64,000 bases of DNA from positions 1,922,001-1,986,000 of the forward strand of contig NZ_CP013234.1 of the NCBI RefSeq assembly GCF_001584185.1, read 5' to 3'. The position numbers and the translations under genes were made by a program. The number at the start of each line of letters is the position of its first letter. Position 1 is the stretch's first letter. Under the pieces are notes generated by a model that worked only from the letters and a program-made list of their open reading frames with translations, made no database searches and had not been told where the DNA came from. Below, piece after piece: positions 43,761 through 53,060 of this stretch. This DNA is from Collimonas pratensis. GTDB taxonomy: Bacteria > Pseudomonadota > Gammaproteobacteria > Burkholderiales > Burkholderiaceae_D.

Positions 43761-46479
43761 ATGTCAAACTATACAGCAGCAGATTTTCTTACTCCACAGA
43801 CTTTTGCATCTGCATCAAGCGCAGATATTGCTTCTTTAAATGCTGCGCTGTCTCAATTGCAAAGTACTTCTACAGGTAGCAGTCTTCTGCAAAATTTGAA
43901 GCAAAATGATACAACTATTAATTTCATAACATCCAACTTCAACACTCAGGTTGTGGACGAATTTATTCCAACTGGTGCGCAACAAGCCTCTATTGTTGCT
44001 GGATCTGGAGGTGACACGCCTCCGACCTCTTGGGGGCAGAACTCTAGTAACACAATTAATTGGGATCCAAATCGAGGACTTGCTATAGGAGATGCAAATG
44101 GAAACGTTCTTGGATATGATTCGTCTTCCGCTGCCTTACTGCATGAGATAGCACATGCCACTGATCCGAATTATGTGGCGAATATGCTGGACACTATAGC
44201 TCACAGTCCAATGGGCTTTCCAAATGAAGCAGAAGTATATGCCGTGCAGCAAGAAGGGCTATTTGAACAAGAGACGGGACAAACAACACGTACTTTTTAC
44301 AACAATGGGGTTTTAGTCCCAGTCACAAATTCAACAGAGCACACTGTTGCAAACAGTGATGGCACCTATAGCTGGCAAGAGCAACAACAGAATGGACAGG
44401 TTATTGTTACCGGATCTGCGATGAGTTCTTTGCCATTACCAACGCTTACGATTGTGCCAACTCTTGCGACTGCAAATGGAGATAACTCCATAACTTTGAC
44501 AAATGGTGTATCCGCAACGGTTTCCCAAGGCAATACGGCCTCTTTCGTTTTAATTGAAGGCGACAGTGCTAATATTTCTGGAAATGCAAGCATTTATTGT
44601 GATGGAGTTGCAAGTACGGTTAGCGGTAGCGCAAATTATCAATGTGGCCCGGCAGGAAATTTGGTTATAACTCAAAACGCGAATACCAATTTGACAGTTA
44701 ATAATTCAAATGGTCAAAACGTTACTGTTATTAATGGGAATAGTTCAGGGGATACTTTTTCTTACACAGGTCAAGGCGGCATCATCGATCTTAGCAATTC
44801 CGCAATCGCCCTGGCCGCAGGAAGTTCAGCTACTCTTTCTGGCAACGGCAACACTCTCGCAGGTGGTGCGAATGCATCGATAGAGTTAGCGGGGGCCTCA
44901 ATCAACGACATCATCACGATGGCGACGACTGGAACAGTGGTTGTTGATACCGGTGCCGCATGTACGGTTGTGAACGCATTGACTATCACTGCTGCCAATA
45001 GCACGAATGTGACGGTTGAAGGTACCTCCGCAACAACTGTGACAGCTGGGACTGCCAGCACCGTCAACGTTGGGAGCAACACCAATAATGACGTTGTTTC
45101 TGTCGGAGCGAACGGCACGGTCTCTGTCGCTGATGGCGATCATGGTGAAGTGGTCAATGAGACTGGTGGAACGGTGACGCTTGGCAATGGCGCGGCTGCC
45201 ACAGTGGTTGGTAACGACAGCATAAACGGCGGCACAGGCAGTACCCTTACTTTGAGCGGTATCGATACGGTCAACAGTACGAATGACAAGCTGTACCTGG
45301 GCGGCAGCACCAATATCACTACTAGCGGTACAGGCGCGACGATCTACACCGGCCTCAACGATGTAATCACCGGCAACGGCGACATTTTCAACATTGGCGG
45401 CAATTTGCTGGCTGGCCAAGTTGCCACAACGGGTTATACGACAATCAATGGCACTGCCAATATCGTCAACGCTGGTATAGGCACCATGTTCGGCCTGTCA
45501 GGAATTGATACGGTCAATGGCACTAGCGATAAGCTATTTTTGACTGGCAGTGCCAACCTCACGACCAACGGCACTGGCATGATGGTCTACACAGGTCTCA
45601 ACGATGTCATCACTGGCAACGGCGACATTTTCAATATTGGTGGCAATTTGCTGGCTGGCCAAGTAGCCACAACGGGTTATACGACAATCAACGGCAATGC
45701 CAATACTGTAAACGCTGGCACAGGTACTATGTTCGGTTTGTCGGGTAGCGATACCTTGAATGGGACTAACGACAAGTTATTCCTCACCGACAGCGCCAGC
45801 CTCACTGCTATTGGCGCCGGGATGACGGTCTACACCGATCTCAATAACGTCATCAACGGCACGGGCCTGACGGTAGATACGGGTGGAAATTTGCAGGCGG
45901 GTGAAGCGGCGACGTCGGGGTATACAACAATCGTCGGCAATGCCAATACGATCAACGCTGGCACAGGTACCATGTTCGGTCTGTCGGGTAGCGATACCTT
46001 GAATGGGACTAACGACAAGTTATTCCTCACCGACAGCGCCAGCCTCACTGCTATTGGCGCCGGGATGACGGTCTACACCGATCTCAATAACGTCATCAAC
46101 GGCACGGGCCTGACGGTAGATACGGGTGGAAATTTGCAGGCGGGTGAAGCGGCGACGTCGGGGTATACAACAATCGTCGGCAATGCCAATACGATCAACG
46201 CTGGCACAGGTACCATGTTCGGTCTGTCGGGTAGCGATACTGTAAATGGCACTAGCGATAAGTTGTTCCTCACGGACAGCGCCAACCTCACTGCTATTGG
46301 CGCCGGCATGACGGTCTACACCGATCTCAATAACGTCATCAACGGCACGGGCCTGACGGTGAATACAGGCGGAAATTTGCAGGCGGGTGAAGTGGCGACG
46401 TCGGGGTATACAACAATCGTCGGCAATGCCAATACGATCAACGCTGGCACAGGTACCATGTTCGGTCTGTCGGGTACCA
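43761..46479 (+). CDS. Giant repeat protein with N-terminal HExxH domain (truncated, fused to HAD)
   Basis: This is the first 905 residues or so of a fused ORF that continues to 47099. It lacks a Sec signal peptide, as type I substrates do. The N-terminal part (about 95-185) carries HEIAH (128-132) in SSSAALLHEIAHATD, then NEAEVYAVQQE and a QETGQTTRTFYNN segment. This order recalls M91/NleD-type effector metallopeptidases. A Ser/Thr/Asn-rich beta-repeat region follows, with 81-residue repeats from residue 497. The C-terminal secretion signal is missing because the gene runs into a phosphatase. With HlyD upstream it was probably a type I-exported toxin or adhesin. The ORF starts at 43761 after AAAAGAG. 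Confidence 0.82.
45249..46463 (+). repeat. Five tandem 243-bp repeats in the giant protein
   Basis: Units begin at 45249, 45492, 45735, 45978 and 46221, exactly 243 bp (81 codons) apart. The unit starts with GLSGxDTxNGTxDKLFL and ends with NAGTGTMF. Units at 45735 and 45978 are identical except for about one base, evidence of recent duplication or conversion. A sixth unit starts at 46464 and is cut after four codons. Confidence 0.93.
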
Positions 46480-47099
46480 TCACTAGCGCCGACAGCCTGC
46501 GCGACTTCGTGCTGTATGCCGTCGGTCACGGCCGCTTTGCCGCTGGCGCCATACGGGCTTCACCCTGGCTGCTTGGCTTGCTGGCCGGCGTGTGCGGCCG
46601 GGGTGAGGCCAAGGCGCGCTTCCTCGCTGCCACGGTAGGCGGCATGGAGCAAGCCCGGCTGGAGGAATTGGCGCGCGATTTTGCCGTGCGCCGGCTGCCG
46701 GCCATGGTCCGTCCCGAAATGCTCGCCAGGATCGCGGAGCATAAGCGCCTTAGCCACCGGCTTGTGCTGGTCAGCGCCTCGCCGTCCTTATATCTCAAGC
46801 ATTGGGCGGAAAACGCCGGTTTCGATACCGTGCTGGCGACTGAACTTGCGTTTCGCGATGAGCGCTTTTCTGGAACCCTGGCCTCGTCGAATTGCTGGGG
46901 ACCGCAGAAAGTGCAGCGCCTGCAGCACTGGTTCGATCACCGGCCGCCGCAGGCCTTGTATGCGTATGGCGACAGCCGCGGCGATCGCGAGATGCTTGCG
47001 CTAGCCGATCATGCATGGCTGCGGGGAGCCGCAGAGATGCCGCGGCTGGATGACTGGCCGGCTAAAACGATAGCAGGTCGATCTGCCGGAGTGTCCTGA
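46480..47099 (+). pseudogene. HAD-IB family phosphatase lacking its nucleophile motif, fused to repeat protein
   Basis: The last 206 residues of the fused ORF are a HAD-IB (SerB-like) hydrolase. Motif II (LVLVSASPSLYL), the motif III Lys (GPQKVQRL) and motif IV (YGDSRGDREML) are intact. The expected start DFDGT is gone: the ORF passes from repeat GLSG straight to TITSADSLRDF, so only the last two residues (GT) survive. Without the Asp nucleophile it should be inactive. The loss is only about ten codons. The enzyme family hydrolyses phosphoserine or related phosphates, and the substrate is not known here. Confidence 0.87.
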
Positions 47100-47139
47100 T
47101 AGCTGCCGATCAGTTCACCCCAGCATTGTTCATTGCGCC

Positions 47140-47400
47140 CTAGGCGGCAAGCTGGCCACTCCAGCCCGACAGGTGCGCAGCCGCCTGGCGGACTTCGCCG
47201 GCCGGGCTGGCGTTCTGTGCGCAGGCTTTTTGAAGCAGCCGAAATGTCGTATCTGGCCCTGGGCCATTAAGCGAAGCAACATCCTGGATCTCTGCCATGG
47301 GATTGCCGGGCGGCGAAGAACCTTGCGCCGCCATGGGGCAGGCATATCCCTGCATAGCAGATGGCGTTGCCGGGACTGGCTCCAGGCTTATGCGTGACAT
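47140..47400 (-). CDS. Small hypothetical protein
   Basis: This possible 86-residue protein (MSRISLEPVP start) is rich in Pro, Ala and Gln and has no recognised domain. A moderate ribosome site (GAAAGAAAC) precedes ATG 47400. It converges with the HAD remnant and is divergent from the next gene. It could be spurious; confidence is limited. Confidence 0.45.
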   Translation of the reverse strand: MSRISLEPVPATPSAMQGYACPMAAQGSSPPGNPMAEIQDVASLNGPGPDTTFRLLQKACAQNASPAGEVRQAAAHLSGWSGQLAA

Positions 47401-47471
47401 GTAACTGTTTCTTTCAGTCGATGTACTTGCATTGGGGCATGCTAGGATGCGTTGAGCCTCAAGGAGGAGAG

Positions 47472-47687
47472 ATGACACACCAATTCGAGTACAAAGGCAT
47501 CCACTATTCAGTCACTGTTTATGAGCGGGCAACAGGGCGATGGACCTGGTCCTTCCAGATCGGCGGTGGAGCAGTTTGCAAGTGTGCCGACTTTTCCATG
47601 GACCGCGAAGAGATTGCGCGTAGCGAAGTGATGCGCAAAGTCAAATGGCAGATTGATCATAAGAAATGGCTCAAGCCCATTCTCTGA
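47472..47687 (+). CDS. Small hypothetical protein
   Basis: This 71-residue protein, MTHQFEYKGIHYSVTVYE..., has a perfect AAGGAGG ribosome site five bases before ATG 47472. Its alternating strands (YSVTVYE, GRWTWSFQIGGG) and a C-terminal helix with basic residues suggest a small beta-sheet protein. No family is recognised. It looks like a real single-gene unit. Confidence 0.7.
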   Translation: MTHQFEYKGIHYSVTVYERATGRWTWSFQIGGGAVCKCADFSMDREEIARSEVMRKVKWQIDHKKWLKPIL

Positions 47688-47867
47688 CACCATATCAAGC
47701 GCGCGTTGGATAATAAAACCGATAGATATCATGCGTCGGCATTTCCTGCAATTTTTAACAACAATGACCGGCCGATGCGGTGTATAAATAGCAGATGTCA
47801 CGGGGTGCGTGACTAACGACGCCGCCGAGTGTGCCGCTCGCGCGGATATCATCGTGAGGAGGCTGCT

Positions 47868-48140
47868 ATGCCAAAGTACGTCATCGAGCGTGAACTTCCC
47901 GGGGCCGGGAAATTGTCGCCGCAAGAACTCCAGGCCATTTCGCAAAAGTCGTGCGGCGTGCTCAGCAAAATGGGACCGCAAATTCAATGGCTCCAGAGCT
48001 ATGTCACCGGCGACAAAATCTATTGCGTTTATATCGCGCCGAATGAGGCGCAGGTCCGGGAGCATGCTGAGCAAGGCGGCTTCCCTGCCAACCGCATCTC
48101 CGAAGTGGTCTCAGTCATCGACCCGACTACTGCTGAATAA
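47868..48140 (+). CDS. DUF4242 domain protein
   Basis: This 90-residue protein matches DUF4242 ([45 protein letters not shown]). This is a ferredoxin-like dimer family with a nickel-binding member from Streptomyces. GAGGAGG lies before ATG 47868. The role in this organism is unknown. A strong hairpin follows its stop. Confidence 0.88.
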   Translation: MPKYVIERELPGAGKLSPQELQAISQKSCGVLSKMGPQIQWLQSYVTGDKIYCVYIAPNEAQVREHAEQGGFPANRISEVVSVIDPTTAE

Positions 48141-48155
48141 CAGGGAGTGGGCGTC

Positions 48156-48179
48156 CCGGCAGCGCCGCGGCGCTGCCGG
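48156..48179 (+). terminator. GC-rich palindrome after the DUF4242 gene
   Basis: A perfect 24-base palindrome, CCGGCAGCGCCG and its reverse complement joined at the centre, lies 16 bases after the stop. It is the likely end of the DUF4242 transcript, although a T-run is missing. Confidence 0.6.
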
Positions 48180-48195
48180 AATCGGAAACGCAGGG

Positions 48196-48223
48196 TTGGG
48201 GCGCTGACCGCCTCGCTTATAAT
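48196..48223 (+). promoter_or_regulatory. Promoter of fabV
   Basis: A perfect TATAAT at 48218-48223 lies 16 bp after TTGGGG (48196-48201). The leader to the fabV start would be about 50 nt. Confidence 0.6.
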
Positions 48224-48280
48224 GACGGGTTCTGGTTACCCCTGTCCGCCGCCATGGCGGCATCACATAAGCGAACTCTC

Positions 48281-49477
48281 ATGATCATCAAACCACGCGT
48301 ACGCGGTTTCATCTGTGTTACTACCCATCCCGCCGGCTGCGCAGAAAATGTGCGGCAGCAGATCGACTATGTGACGGCCAAGGGCGCTATCGCAGACGGA
48401 CCGAAGAGAGTGCTGGTGATAGGCGCATCGACCGGATACGGGCTGGCCGCGCGCATCACGGCGGCGTTCGGCTGCGGCGCCGCTACGCTAGGCGTGTTTT
48501 TTGAACGCGCCGGCAGCGACACCAAGCCTGGCACGCCCGGCTGGTATAACAGTGCTGCATTCCACCAGTTTGCCGGGGCCAAGGGCCTGTATGCGAAGAG
48601 CATCAACGGCGACGGCTTTTCCGACGCAATCAAGCAACAGACCATAGACGCCATCAAACAGGATCTCGGCCAGGTCGACCTGGTCGTCTACAGTCTGGCC
48701 GCGCCGCGGCGCATCCACCCGAAGACCGGCGAGGTGTTCAATTCGACGCTGAAACCTGTCGACAAGGCGATCAGCTTCCGCGGCCTCGATACCGACAAGG
48801 AAGTCATGAAGGAATCGACCCTGGAGCCGGCAACCCAGGAAGAGATCGACAACACGGTAGCCGTCATGGGCGGCGAAGACTGGCAGATGTGGATCGCTGC
48901 GCTGCAGGCGGCCGGGGTCCTGGCCGACGGTGCGAAAACCACCACTTTCACTTATCTGGGCGAGAAGATCACCCACGATATCTACTGGAACGGTTCCATC
49001 GGCGCCGCCAAGAAGGACCTGGACCAGAAGGTCCTCGATATCCGCAGCAGCCTGGCCGCCAGCGGCGGCGATGCTCGCGTCTCAGTGTTGAAAGCCGTGG
49101 TGACACAAGCCAGCTCGGCGATTCCCATGATGCCGCTCTACCTGTCGCTGCTGTTCAAGGTCATGAAAGAAAAGGGCACGCATGAGGGCTGCATCGAACA
49201 GCTCTACGCACTTTACAACGACAGTCTGTATGGCAATGCACCCTGCGTGGATGAGGAGGGCCGGCTGCGTACGGATTACAAGGAACTGGATGCGGACACC
49301 CAGGCGCGCGTGCAGCAGCTCTGGAATCAGGTCACCAACGAGAACATTTATGAACTGACTGACTTTGCCGGTTACAAGAAAGAGTTCCTGCGCCTGTTCG
49401 GATTTGAAATTGAGGGCGTGGATTATGAGGCGGATGTGAACTGCGAAGTGGAGATTCCTAACCTGGTCCAGGGCTAG
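48281..49477 (+). CDS. fabV: Enoyl-ACP reductase FabV
   Basis: This is the NADH-dependent trans-2-enoyl reductase of fatty acid elongation, a triclosan-resistant alternative to FabI. The 398-residue protein has the Rossmann motif ([16 protein letters not shown]), the catalytic pair Tyr235-x8-Lys244 ([10 protein letters not shown]) and the family's [20 protein letters not shown] start. ATG 48281 is used. An intrinsic terminator lies 165 bp downstream. Confidence 0.96.
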   Translation: MIIKPRVRGFICVTTHPAGCAENVRQQIDYVTAKGAIADGPKRVLVIGASTGYGLAARITAAFGCGAATLGVFFERAGSDTKPGTPGWYNSAAFHQFAGAKGLYAKSINGDGFSDAIKQQTIDAIKQDLGQVDLVVYSLAAPRRIHPKTGEVFNSTLKPVDKAISFRGLDTDKEVMKESTLEPATQEEIDNTVAVMGGEDWQMWIAALQAAGVLADGAKTTTFTYLGEKITHDIYWNGSIGAAKKDLDQKVLDIRSSLAASGGDARVSVLKAVVTQASSAIPMMPLYLSLLFKVMKEKGTHEGCIEQLYALYNDSLYGNAPCVDEEGRLRTDYKELDADTQARVQQLWNQVTNENIYELTDFAGYKKEFLRLFGFEIEGVDYEADVNCEVEIPNLVQG

Positions 49478-49607
49478 GCGGCGGTTTCGATATCAGCGTT
49501 TGCGCCGTGAAAGCGCCGGCTCAGAGTGATGTCCGGGAGATTTCAATTTTCTGAAATAAATTCTGCAAAAAGGTCTTGAAAATGCGTTTGGCGTCGCAAT
49601 ATCGGTA

Positions 49608-49674
49608 AAGTCTCCTCCAACTCTCCCTAAGTTTTGGATTTAACCCGCAGCCGCAAGGCCTGCGGGTTTTTTTT
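49608..49674 (+). ncRNA. Possible small RNA ending in the terminator after fabV
   Basis: TTGAAA (49576-49581) and AATATC (49598-49603) could serve as a weak promoter. The region downstream has a C/T-rich unstructured stretch, TCTCCTCCAACTCTCCC, able to pair with ribosome sites, and ends in a strong terminator. The layout is that of a trans-acting small RNA, but it may simply be the fabV 3' end. Confidence 0.25.
49642..49674 (+). terminator. Intrinsic terminator
   Basis: AACCCGCA (49642-49649) pairs with TGCGGGTT (49661-49668), with a second inner pairing GGC/GCC possible, and eight T residues follow. It serves fabV or a small RNA. Confidence 0.85.
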
Positions 49675-49893
49675 GCCCGTTGAATTCCGCTTCCGCAAGT
49701 GAAGAGTGTTTTGATACATGCGCTAATTTTTCCCATGGGATGACAAGTCGGATATTGATCTCAACGACAAGAGATGCTGCAATGATCATAAAAACGAATG
49801 CGCTGTCCAACGCTGCGGGCTATTGCGAGGATCCGAATACGGCAGCAGGTCCGCTTTCAGTATGTGAATGGCTGGTTGCTGGCGTTGCCCGTG

Positions 49894-50637
49894 TTAGATC
49901 GACATGTTGCGCAACATCTTCGACGCTTCCCGATTGGCCACCAGCTGGGTGCCGTCGCGCATCTGGATTTGCAGCTGAGACTGGTCGTCCGCCTTCATCG
50001 ATTCGACAAAATCGAGATTGATCAGGGTCGATCGGTGGATACGGATGAATTTCCCGGGGTCCAGCCGCGCACTCAGTTCCGACAGCCCGATGCGCACCAG
50101 GAAATTTTTCTTCCTGGCGGCGATCACGGTGTATTTTTCTTCCGATTTGAGATATTCGATTTCATCTGTCGCCAGCGGGAAAATATGGCCGCGGTCGCGC
50201 ACCAGTATCCGCTTCAGCATGGCCGTTTCCTGCTCGCTGGCCTGCTTCAGCGCCAGTTGCAGCAGATCCTTGGACGGTACGGATACCTCCAGCAGCCGTT
50301 CGACAGCGGCATCGAAGCGTTCGCGCGAAAACGGCTTGAGGAGGTAGTCGATGGCGTTCAGTTCGAAGGCAATCACCGCGTACTGGTCATAGGCGGTGGT
50401 AAAAATGAAGTCCGGTGCGTGGGTCAGGCGCTGCAGCACTTGCAGTCCGGTCATTTCCGGCATTTGAATATCCATGAACACAGCGTCGGGCGTCAGTTTG
50501 TCGATCTGTTTCAGCGCGCTGGCGCCGTCGGCAGCTTCGCCGACCAGGCGCAGTTGCGGATGCGCCTGGATCCAGTCGCGCAAGGTTTCCCGGGCCAGCG
50601 GCTCATCTTCTGCAATAAAGACGGTTTTGGTTTTCAT
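49894..50637 (-). CDS. LytTR family response regulator
   Basis: This 247-residue regulator has an N-terminal receiver domain, with acidic pocket Glu10/Asp11, phospho-acceptor Asp56 and a conserved Lys in the late loop. A C-terminal LytTR DNA-binding domain (about 140-240) contains LVRIGLSELSARLDPGKFIRIHRSTLIN. It forms a two-component system with the LytS-like kinase just upstream on the same strand. Targets are not evident here. Relatives control surface polysaccharide, motility or carbon metabolism. Confidence 0.94.
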   Translation of the reverse strand: MKTKTVFIAEDEPLARETLRDWIQAHPQLRLVGEAADGASALKQIDKLTPDAVFMDIQMPEMTGLQVLQRLTHAPDFIFTTAYDQYAVIAFELNAIDYLLKPFSRERFDAAVERLLEVSVPSKDLLQLALKQASEQETAMLKRILVRDRGHIFPLATDEIEYLKSEEKYTVIAARKKNFLVRIGLSELSARLDPGKFIRIHRSTLINLDFVESMKADDQSQLQIQMRDGTQLVANREASKMLRNMSI

Positions 50638-50690
50638 GGCTTTTTATGATCTCTGTGAGATAGCGTCAGGAAGGTGCGGCGTTTTACAGC

Positions 50691-50727
50691 TTTAAGCAGC
50701 TCCAAGCAGCTTCAAGCAGCTTCAAGC
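50691..50727. repeat. Ten-base tandem repeats around the kinase stop
   Basis: The unit TTCAAGCAGC and close variants occurs three to four times in tandem, crossing the stop codon of the kinase gene at 50712. Change in copy number would alter the protein's last residues or the kinase-regulator spacing. Confidence 0.7.
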
Positions 50728-51779
50728 GGAATCGACAAGTGTATGGCGCAGCCGGCGCCCGGCGCGGTGCGGATCTCCAGGTTGCCGCGCTGGCCGTATT
50801 CCAGCTGCAAGCGGCGGGCGACGGTCTTGACGCCCAATCCGCCCGACTCCTTCATGGCGAGCGCGTCGCAGCCGGGGCCGTCGTCGCTGACCGCGATGGC
50901 GATGGTGTTGTCGGTGCTGTTGACATGGGCGCTGATGGCAAGCTTGCCCGGACGGCTGTGCGGATTGAAAGCATGCTTGATGCTGTTTTCCACCAGCGGC
51001 TGCACGGTCAGCGCCGGCAGCAGATGGTAGCGCGCGGCATCGTCAATATCCCATTCGACATGCAGGCGGCTGCCCAGCCGCAACGCCTCCAGGGCCAGGT
51101 AGTCGCGCACAAACTTGAGCTCTTCGTCCAGCGTCACCATGGCGTCTCCGCTCTTTTCGGTATCCAGGATATAGCGCAGCATATCCGAGAATTTCAACAG
51201 GGCGTTCTCGGCGGCGCCGGATTCCTTGCGGGTGAGGGCGATGATGGAATGCAGCGTGTTGAACAGGAAATGAGGATTCAGTTTGTTGCGCAGCGCCGTC
51301 AGCTCTGACTTTGCCAGCAAAGCTTCAGCCTGTGCAATCGCGACAGATTGCAGGCGGGTGGTCTCTATGGCGCGGATGGCGTGGAAAATGCCCGCGCTGA
51401 CTGCATACATCATCAGATAGCCCCAGGATTGCCATATGAGCCATTGCTCTAGGTCGGATTTGGTGGCGTCCGGATTGCCGTAATAAAAAACGAAGATGGC
51501 GGCCAGAGACATGCAGAGCACGGTGAGGAATATGGCTGAACCGACGTGGATCGCCGCCGATGCTGCCGTACTGCAGTTGGCGCGCTTGAGGTATCCGGTC
51601 AGCGGCCATACCAGGAACAGCAGAGGGATTGCCGGACCAAGGCAGCAGGCAGCCGAAAGCAGGCCTTGTCCGACCCTGATATTGCCGTTAAACAGACCCT
51701 CGCCCTGGGTCGCCAGAAAATAAAATAGAAAAACAGGCAACCAGGCAGCGAGATAAAGTATCCAGATGCGGCGACGCAT
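50712..51779 (-). CDS. Sensor histidine kinase, LytS/YehU-type
   Basis: This 355-residue membrane kinase has four to five N-terminal transmembrane helices, a His_kinase (PF06580) phospho-acceptor His170 in LNPHFLFNTLHSI, and a C-terminal HATPase domain with VENSIKHAF (N box) and SDDGPGC (G box). There is no large extracellular sensor, so the stimulus is probably sensed in the membrane. It pairs with the LytTR regulator downstream, about 75 bp away. Confidence 0.94.
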   Translation of the reverse strand: MRRRIWILYLAAWLPVFLFYFLATQGEGLFNGNIRVGQGLLSAACCLGPAIPLLFLVWPLTGYLKRANCSTAASAAIHVGSAIFLTVLCMSLAAIFVFYYGNPDATKSDLEQWLIWQSWGYLMMYAVSAGIFHAIRAIETTRLQSVAIAQAEALLAKSELTALRNKLNPHFLFNTLHSIIALTRKESGAAENALLKFSDMLRYILDTEKSGDAMVTLDEELKFVRDYLALEALRLGSRLHVEWDIDDAARYHLLPALTVQPLVENSIKHAFNPHSRPGKLAISAHVNSTDNTIAIAVSDDGPGCDALAMKESGGLGVKTVARRLQLEYGQRGNLEIRTAPGAGCAIHLSIPLEAA

Positions 51780-51898
51780 GGTCGGTCCTTGTCAAATCTC
51801 CGATGCCCGATTGTCCCCCAGAAAGCGGCATTTGCGGCCGCGCTTGGCATGAATTGAGGAAAACAATGACTGAAATGCCGGAATCGGCGGTTTTTCCT

Positions 51899-52711
51899 TC
51901 AGGCCGGCCACCAGCACAGGCTGGCCATGCGCTCGCGCCGCTGGAATCCCAGCGTTTCATAAAGCCGGGCGGCATGGTGGCTCTCGTCGGCCACCATCAC
52001 CAGGCGGGTAGCACGCCCGAAGCTGTGTTCGGCGACATGATGCACCAGGGCGCGGCAGATGCCCCGGTTGCGGTAGGCGGGGGCCGTAAACACGGCCTGG
52101 AAGCGGCCGCTATCCTCGGTGAAAAACATGCCGAGATTGGCGACCTGCGTGTCGCCGATAAATGCCCCCCACCAGTCGCCCTGGTGATCGGCGATCATCT
52201 GCTGGTACATGGCTTGCAGGCCGGCCAGATAGCGCAAGAATTCCGCTTCGGGATAGCGGCCGGCATTGTCGGCAAGCTTCAGCGCCTGCCAGGCTGACCA
52301 GTCGGCGGCATCGCGGTAGCGGCGCAGCACGATTTCAGCGGGCCGTTGCGCCGGCGCGATCAAGTCTTGCGCATGGGCGATCAGGACGGCAGTTTGGCTG
52401 AACTCGTAGCCGGCGTCGATAAATGCATCCGGTGTCGCCCTAGCATCGTCGTGCACCGGCCACAGGAAAGTGCGGTGCTTGATTAGCGGTGGCGCTCCGA
52501 CCAGATCAGCGAAATCGGCTTCCAGCTGCGCCCGGTCTTGATTGCGTGGCGCGTCTTCCAGCACCAGCAGGTTGCCGAAGTAGTAGTCGGGTGTAGCGGG
52601 CGTCCGCACCACGGTGTATTGACCACACCGAGCGACTTTTCCCTGGACGCGGTTGAACATCAGTTCGGTCTGGATGCCTCTGTGCGGCTTGGCTTCTTCT
52701 TGTATTTTCAT
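51899..52711 (-). CDS. GNAT family N-acetyltransferase
   Basis: This 270-residue protein is built of a divergent N-terminal half and a C-terminal GNAT domain with the acetyl-CoA loop region YRNRGICRALVHHVAEHSFG and a terminal YETLGFQRRERM. It would acetylate an unidentified amine substrate in the cytoplasm. ATG 52711 (MKIQEEAKPHR) is chosen over a longer frame to 52765. It is divergent from the small membrane protein gene. Confidence 0.82.
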   Translation of the reverse strand: MKIQEEAKPHRGIQTELMFNRVQGKVARCGQYTVVRTPATPDYYFGNLLVLEDAPRNQDRAQLEADFADLVGAPPLIKHRTFLWPVHDDARATPDAFIDAGYEFSQTAVLIAHAQDLIAPAQRPAEIVLRRYRDAADWSAWQALKLADNAGRYPEAEFLRYLAGLQAMYQQMIADHQGDWWGAFIGDTQVANLGMFFTEDSGRFQAVFTAPAYRNRGICRALVHHVAEHSFGRATRLVMVADESHHAARLYETLGFQRRERMASLCWWPA

Positions 52712-52832
52712 GATTGAGCAAAGACAAAATGGCGAGGTAAGACCTGGGTTGTGCGGCCGGCACAATATTCTTGTACAGATCCGGCGGATACTGCGCTAAC
52801 ATTCATTCGCCATCCACCACCGTGATCGCCCG

Positions 52833-53024
52833 ATGAAGCTCGCTCCGAAGAAAGTGCTGATACGCATCGCCGTCATATGCGGGATTATCGCATTGCTGAT
52901 TCTGCTCGGGCTGGCCTATGGCAAGCGCCGATGGCAGGAGTCTTGCGTCAGCGGCAATGAACTTTTCCGTCAGGATCTGAGCGCACAAACCTGCGAATTA
53001 CAGTACGTGAAATCCAAAAAATAG
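52833..53024 (+). CDS. Small single-helix membrane protein
   Basis: This 63-residue protein has one transmembrane helix (VLIRIAVICGIIALLILLGL) and a short basic and Cys-containing tail. No family is recognised. ATG 52833 has only a weak ribosome site. The length and charge bias suggest it is real. Confidence 0.5.
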   Translation: MKLAPKKVLIRIAVICGIIALLILLGLAYGKRRWQESCVSGNELFRQDLSAQTCELQYVKSKK

Positions 53025-53060
53025 GTCAATGCGGAACTTGCCGGCGACTATCCCCCGTTC

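Larger units (their letters stand above)
49478..49893. other. Intergenic region after fabV
   Basis: No gene is supported in these 416 bases. They contain a strong terminator at 49642-49674, listed separately, preceded by a pyrimidine-rich segment that could be part of a small RNA. The stretch from 49675 to 49893 shows nothing I can interpret. Confidence 0.6.

Noticed and set aside
45249-46463. Tandem repeats as a possible CRISPR array
   Set aside because: Units are 243 bp, coding and without spacers. No other short regularly spaced repeats were seen in the window.
49680-50021. A 113-codon plus-strand frame after the fabV terminator
   Set aside because: It has no ribosome site, runs antisense into the LytTR regulator gene and shows no domain.
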